From contig JAMXBD010003370.1 in the NCBI GenBank assembly GCA_024138025.1, forward strand, positions 59,854 to 123,853: a stretch of 64,000 nt of DNA, given 5' to 3'. The DNA is from Combretum micranthum (taxonomy: Eukaryota; Streptophyta; Magnoliopsida; Myrtales; Combretaceae). Shown here piece after piece: positions 59,396 to 64,000 of the stretch (positions are counted from its first letter, which is position 1; each line of letters starts with the position of its first letter). The translations under genes and the position numbers were made by a program. The notes beneath the pieces were generated by a model. It was not told the DNA's origin. It did no database searches and saw nothing but the letters and a program-made list of their open reading frames with translations.

Positions 59396-60090
59396 TTTTT
59401 TTTTTTTTTTTTGCCAAATATTGCATTGAGGAAGCTATATAAGAGTTCGTACAAGCTAGAAACAAACTATCCAAGCTTAATCAAGATCCAAAAGGGGAGT
59501 GCGAACAACTGCACTCGATCCTACTAAGTTATAACATGAGCTTATTAGCAGGTTTTTGACAAAAGTAGAGCAAAGATTAAAGAAATCTAAAGGGATAGAA
59601 TCAGCAAAAAGAGATTCGTCCTAGCTTTAGCGAGCTTCTGAGCTAAGTCATGCGCGACTATATTGCTCTCTTTAGGTGTCCATAATAGCTAAACCGATCT
59701 ATCATCTAGATGAGTTGTCTACGAAGAACAACAAAGTTAGGTAAATAGTCCATACAGACTTGGGGTGCAATGAGCCACTTTAAAGCATTTTGGCAATCCG
59801 ATTCAATAGTGATATTCATTATTTGCAATTCTTTTCCATAGTGTAGATCCTAGTAGATAGCCTAGATTTCTACTTCCAAGGGAGTGCTTGCATGAATCAG
59901 TTTTCCAAAGCCATTGATTCAATGGCCATTGTTATTACGAAAACAACCACCTACTCCACAGACTTTACATTCTACATCTAGGATTGCATCAACGTTGAGT
60001 TTCACATGATCTACTTGTGTGGGGAATCCTTCCTCGATGGGAATTTATTTAATGGCTCATCTTCATTGTAACCCAAAATTTCTTTGTGAT
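59396..60090 (-). pseudogene. LINE 3' fragment: RNase H-like domain plus poly(A)
   Basis: On the minus strand the reading from about 60025 shows VKLNVDAILDVEC, GVGGCFRNNNGH, TPLEVEI and ITIESDCQNALKWL, then a later-frame ESNIVAHDLAQKLAKA. This is the order of the plant RVT_3-type RNase H found at the end of L1-like LINEs. Stops and a frameshift interrupt it. It ends in 18 A (T run 59396-59413), as expected for target-primed insertion. The reverse transcriptase part is missing (5' truncation). A dispersed host RNase H-like relic is less likely because of the poly(A). Confidence 0.7.
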
Positions 60091-62797
60091 TGTTTTTAAA
60101 CTTGTTTAATTCCTTTGTGATAGTTATCTTTTCTATTTTTCTTTATGTTGTGAAAATCACTTCGATCACTATCTATCATTAATTCTTCTACCTTTATAAC
60201 TAGAATGTGGTGTAGCGTCTTCTAACCATCCACCTGCCTTAGGTGTTAGTGTAGCCCATCTATGCTAGAGGTATTAACGCAATTAGATCCATTAGGTTAC
60301 TTCAAGGTGGTTAAGTTTTCTCGATGAAGCGATATCAACTCATGTTTCTTACTAATAAATTCTTGGTTTGATATATATTGTTTACGATGACTATACTTTT
60401 TCTTAGGTTAGAATTCACCAATTTTTTAGTTAAGGATTCACAAAGGCGAATCTATAGATATTAATATAATTATTAAGTAATATTATGAACACTAAAATAT
60501 TTTATTTTATTATGTCTTAATAATCAAACAACTAAATTTGATTAATGTATCCTAAGATATCCAATTTTAATTAATGTATCCATTTTCTTATTGTCATGCT
60601 TTTTATTTTAAATCAATTTTTTGTTTATTTTAATTCATTAAGAGAATTTAAAGGAATAATGTTGAAAATTTTAAAAACAATAAAAAAATGAAATAAGAAT
60701 ATTAAGAATAATGGAGATTTTTTTTTCAACAAGAATAATAGAGAGATGAACAATTAAGATTATTAGAATTACCATTTTATAATTATAAACATTCAAAAAG
60801 GATAATGTTCATCTATAATATTATTGAAAAAGATAATACTTTGTTGTCACATTTGCAATACACAAATGAATTTGTGGAATCTGATTACGAGTTTTGCTTA
60901 TTTCGCATACTTAGAATTATTGTTAGAAACAATAATCAATGATTCCGACTTTGGAGTGGAATTTAATTATACCGTTGAGAAGTCAAATTTCATATTCATG
61001 ATTCCATTTTACTTTTATTAATGTTTTCTAATTTCCTTATCTCTTTATTTTCCCACATTTTTTATTATCTATTTTAATTGTTTAAGGCTTTTTTGGTAAA
61101 TTACATTATATTGAATGTATCCAAAAAGAGAATGAATTTATTGTTATATAATTCATTTGCTCCATTCTATTTTATTTCATTATTCTGTGTGGTAAACATG
61201 ACATAAGGTTTTTCTTTTTCATGTTGACATACACACACACTTTACCAATCCTTTTTTTTTTTTTTGTTAATAACACGTTTCAATTCTCACTATTGCTAAT
61301 TCCATAACAACTCAAAAATTTAAATTATTAATCTATATATTAAATTTGTAATAATTATTATTTTCAATTATCATTAATTAATAACAATTCCATTAATATC
61401 TATGGAGTTTTTAAAAAATTGTTTTTTAAAGATGTATTTTATATTAATTAAACTAATAAAGCATGTTTTGGTTACGTTTTAAAATCTATTAATACCATTT
61501 TTTATTAATAATTTAATTTTGAATCATTTATTGTCTCATTATATTTACTATAAATATTAAGTTTCAATGACATTAATACCAATATTTGTTAATTATCTAT
61601 TAGAAATGAATTTATTTCAATCTAATTACTAAAACATTTATCAAATTTCAATGCTATCTTTCATTTACTCTTTGAATTAAAATAATCTTTCTTTTCTCAA
61701 ATGAAAAAAAAAAAAAAGTTTTCAGGAAAAAAATTGGACTTGTAGACCCTATGAAATTATGATAGTGAGAATTTTTTTCTTTCTCACACATTACCTTTAT
61801 TATGCTCACACTTGCAAGTTCTTTACAAATTATAGAAAATGTTAGACTTACATTACATATATATACAAATAAAAGATTAGTGATAGGGATGTTGATTTAT
61901 AGTAATTTTTTTTCTTGCAATATGGTTCTCATATGATATATCACGTAATAAATAACAAAAAAAGAAACCATAAATTTCTATAGATATTTGAACTACCTTT
62001 AACTTTTTAAGGTTTATATATATATAATTATGAATAATTTTACAACTTAACAGCAAAATCAAATAATTCATATAATTAAATTTTTTAAAATGTTCTACAA
62101 TTATTTATAAATAAAATCTTCACAATTTAATTGTAAAATCAACATAATTTTCTAAGGCTTTTATTATTTTAAGCACAAGCATCCCGCATATATCATTTGC
62201 TAGTATACTATAAACAAGTTTAATCATAGTTATATTCAAACTTAAAGTTGATTCAAAATTTATTAGCTAAAGTTTTACTTAAATTTGATCGAGTTTAGAA
62301 TTTTTTAGTCCAAACTCAACTTAAAAGTAGCACCAATTGAGCTTTGATTTGATCGATTAAATTAGACAAAAATCGATCTCTTGAAGAAATGTGAAATACA
62401 TTTATTTCTAGCTGATACTAATATCTGACTTCAATTAAAATACAACTAATTTTTAAGTTTAATGTAGTTCAATTGAGCTAATATGGTAAAGTTCAAATTT
62501 GAAAAAAAACCTTACTTTCTTGGTTAAGAACTTGAAGTGAACTAGTTTGGCTTCCTCTACGAATGTTCAAACATAAATAAAATAATCAAATAGATATGTA
62601 ATAAATAATAAAGAAAGTAGAGCCATAGAAGTCGGTTTCGCATAAATTAAATTACACGTCATTAACAGACTACACCCGCACAAGCTTCCAAAAACTGATG
62701 ATTTGATTTTTCCAACCTTTCCTTCATCAATGATTTTTACTTTTCTTTCCTTCGCTATCAAATAAGACACTGTGAGACATTATGTGAACTTTTTTCA
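60091..62797. other. Long AT-rich intergenic region
   Basis: Positions 60095-60280 belong to the local duplication. The rest is A/T-rich with homopolymers (61250-61265, 61704-61717) and short ORFs lacking recognisable motifs. No transposon ends were placed. Confidence 0.5.
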
Positions 62798-62805
62798 TAT
62801 ATAAA
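62798..62805 (+). promoter_or_regulatory. Putative TATA box of the GST locus
   Basis: CATATATAAAC, 48 bp upstream of the exon ATG at 62853, leaving a short 5' UTR that contains CACACACACAAGC. Confidence 0.5.
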
Positions 62806-62852
62806 CAAGCAAATATAAGGTCGAATCGATCTCTCCACACACACAAGCTTCC

Positions 62853-63162
62853 ATGGCGAAAGAAGTAAAGATCCTAGGCTTTTGGTCCATCCTTTTTAGT
62901 AAAAGAGTAGAGTTAACCCTTAAATTGAAAGGTATAGAGTATGTGTACATTGAAGAAGACCTTTTCAACAAGAGCAACTTACTTCTTGAGTCCAACTTGT
63001 CCACAATATGATTCCAGTACTTATCCATAAGAGAAAATCAATTGCTGAATCCCAATTGATCTTAGAATACATAGATGAGATAGGGAAGAATAACCTCTCT
63101 TGCCTGAAGACCCTTTTGACAGAGCCAAAGCACGTTTTTGGGCTAAATTCATTGATGACAAG
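62853..63162 (+). pseudogene. Tau-class glutathione S-transferase, exon 1 (two frameshifts)
   Basis: Starts [20 protein letters not shown], followed by [26 protein letters not shown], the thioredoxin-like glutathione-binding domain of plant GSTU enzymes. The active-site Ser position (WS) is kept, but the usual SPF is ILF. One-base losses near 62994 and 63095 shift the frame; continuing readings are IPVLIHKRKSIAESQLILEYIDEI and [17 protein letters not shown]. The exon ends at a GTAAGC donor at the usual GSTU intron site. Exon 2 is not seen before the window end. It could be a pseudogene, or a gene with consensus errors. Confidence 0.8.
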
Positions 63163-64000
63163 GTAAGCACTTTATCCAAGCTAGGGTCTATTTGGTTGTC
63201 TTATAAAGATTATTGACATCTTATTATTTTTATTATTTTTAAGCAGATTTCTTATGAAAAAAATAAATACAAACAAAAAACAGACATTTTTATTCATAAT
63301 CAGATCAAACTAACCATATATAGATCAAATATAGATAAGATACAAATATGAATCAGATTCAGATATGATATAAATGAAAATCAGACAATTCAAACAGATA
63401 CTTAGTCTAAATTAATTGATCATGCTATCAAATGATCTCCTTCTGTTGCGAAGATGTCCTATATTGGAATATGCCTTTATTATTGTCATATCTATTTAAT
63501 CATGCATCCTGATGGGTTTGTTTGGTGGATGTTTTACACGTGAGAATAGCGTTATAAACAAAACCAATTGAGCCAAATAGTATTGATTCACAATTTAAAA
63601 ATTTATTTTTTTAAATTGATCATTATTTCAAAAATGCCTACATTTAAATGAAATTTATATTAAAGCTCGAACTTCCACAAAATAAATAAAGCTCATATAT
63701 AATGTTTATTCATTATTTGACACAAGAAATTATCTAATGAAGACATAAGTCACACCACTAGCTTATGGTTTGAAATGAATTGACCTAATATCCATTTCTT
63801 AAACAATTAAAATGAAAAGAATGAGATTGCTTGATGGGGTATACTGGGTTTAATATTATTCTAGTGCCATTTTTAAATTGAATTGATACTAAAACCGATA
63901 TTGATATGATACAATGAAAACTAATAGTTCGTTTACCTAACATGAGCATCTATTCATTCCTTCCTCGTTTGACATAAAGATTATATACAGTGTTCACTTA
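63163..64000 (+). other. GST intron start or flank
   Basis: It begins with a GTAAGC donor. The remainder is AT-rich, with a run of AGATATGATATAAATGAAA-like phrases near 63290-63400. No second GST exon is recognisable. Confidence 0.45.

Noticed and set aside
61081..61200. MITE suggested by AATGAATT/AATTCATT arms
   Set aside because: Arms are only 8 bp in AT-rich DNA and no target-site duplication could be placed.

Overview
The window is repeat-dense, AT-rich plant nuclear DNA, most likely from a eudicot. The evidence is chromodomain-bearing Ty3/gypsy (chromovirus, Tekay/Del-like) elements with very long LTRs and initiator-tRNA-Met primer sites, a SIRE/Maximus-like Ty1/copia element, a hAT-type MITE, a LINE tail with RNase H, and one recognisable host gene relic: exon 1 of a tau-class glutathione S-transferase at the right edge. 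No bacterial genes, rRNA, tRNA or CRISPR arrays were seen. The species cannot be named from the sequence alone.

Layout. 1-5530: three minus-strand long LTR pieces inserted one into the next. 5531-5948: a plus-strand LTR 3' end. 5949-9545: decayed repeats, including an old plus-strand LTR 3' part and a diverged family 2 LTR piece. 9546-25617: one old copia element (5' LTR, PBS, broken gag, protease and integrase), cut by a solo LTR at 10949-14185 (perfect TSD GTGAC) and by a larger LTR at 14756-22721. That larger LTR itself carries a solo LTR (15399-18677, TSD ATGGC) and a hAT MITE (19344-20224). 25618-26682: a truncated LTR. 26683-48213: a tandem gypsy array LTR-internal-LTR-internal-LTR with about 3.2-kb LTRs. 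48214-54225: a minus-strand gypsy element of a second family (family 2), cut in RNase H by the array; its 5' LTR is 51443-54225. 55926-58671: a solo LTR of family 2. 59396-60090: a LINE 3' end. 62798-63162: TATA box and GST exon 1.

How it fits together. The flanks of the array do not match each other. Its left side interrupts an LTR inside the copia element, and its right side interrupts the minus-strand gypsy pol. Recombination between LTRs of two independently inserted elements, deleting the DNA between them, explains the shared middle LTR and the missing halves of both hosts. An assembly collapse is the main alternative, because the near-identical copies differ mostly by one-base indels.

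The most interesting signal lies inside the LTRs. Diverged family 1 subfamilies keep a TATA box, a splice donor about 120-180 nt downstream, a pyrimidine-rich acceptor more than 1 kb later, and a short exon-like segment that mostly ends in a YPEDYYD-stop peptide whose differences fall mainly in third codon positions. Family 2 LTRs have a comparable donor, acceptor and acidic peptide. Family 1 LTRs also share a 60-nt multi-segment hairpin with compensatory changes at the 3' end, next to the primer-binding site. I know of no description of this arrangement, but could not search.
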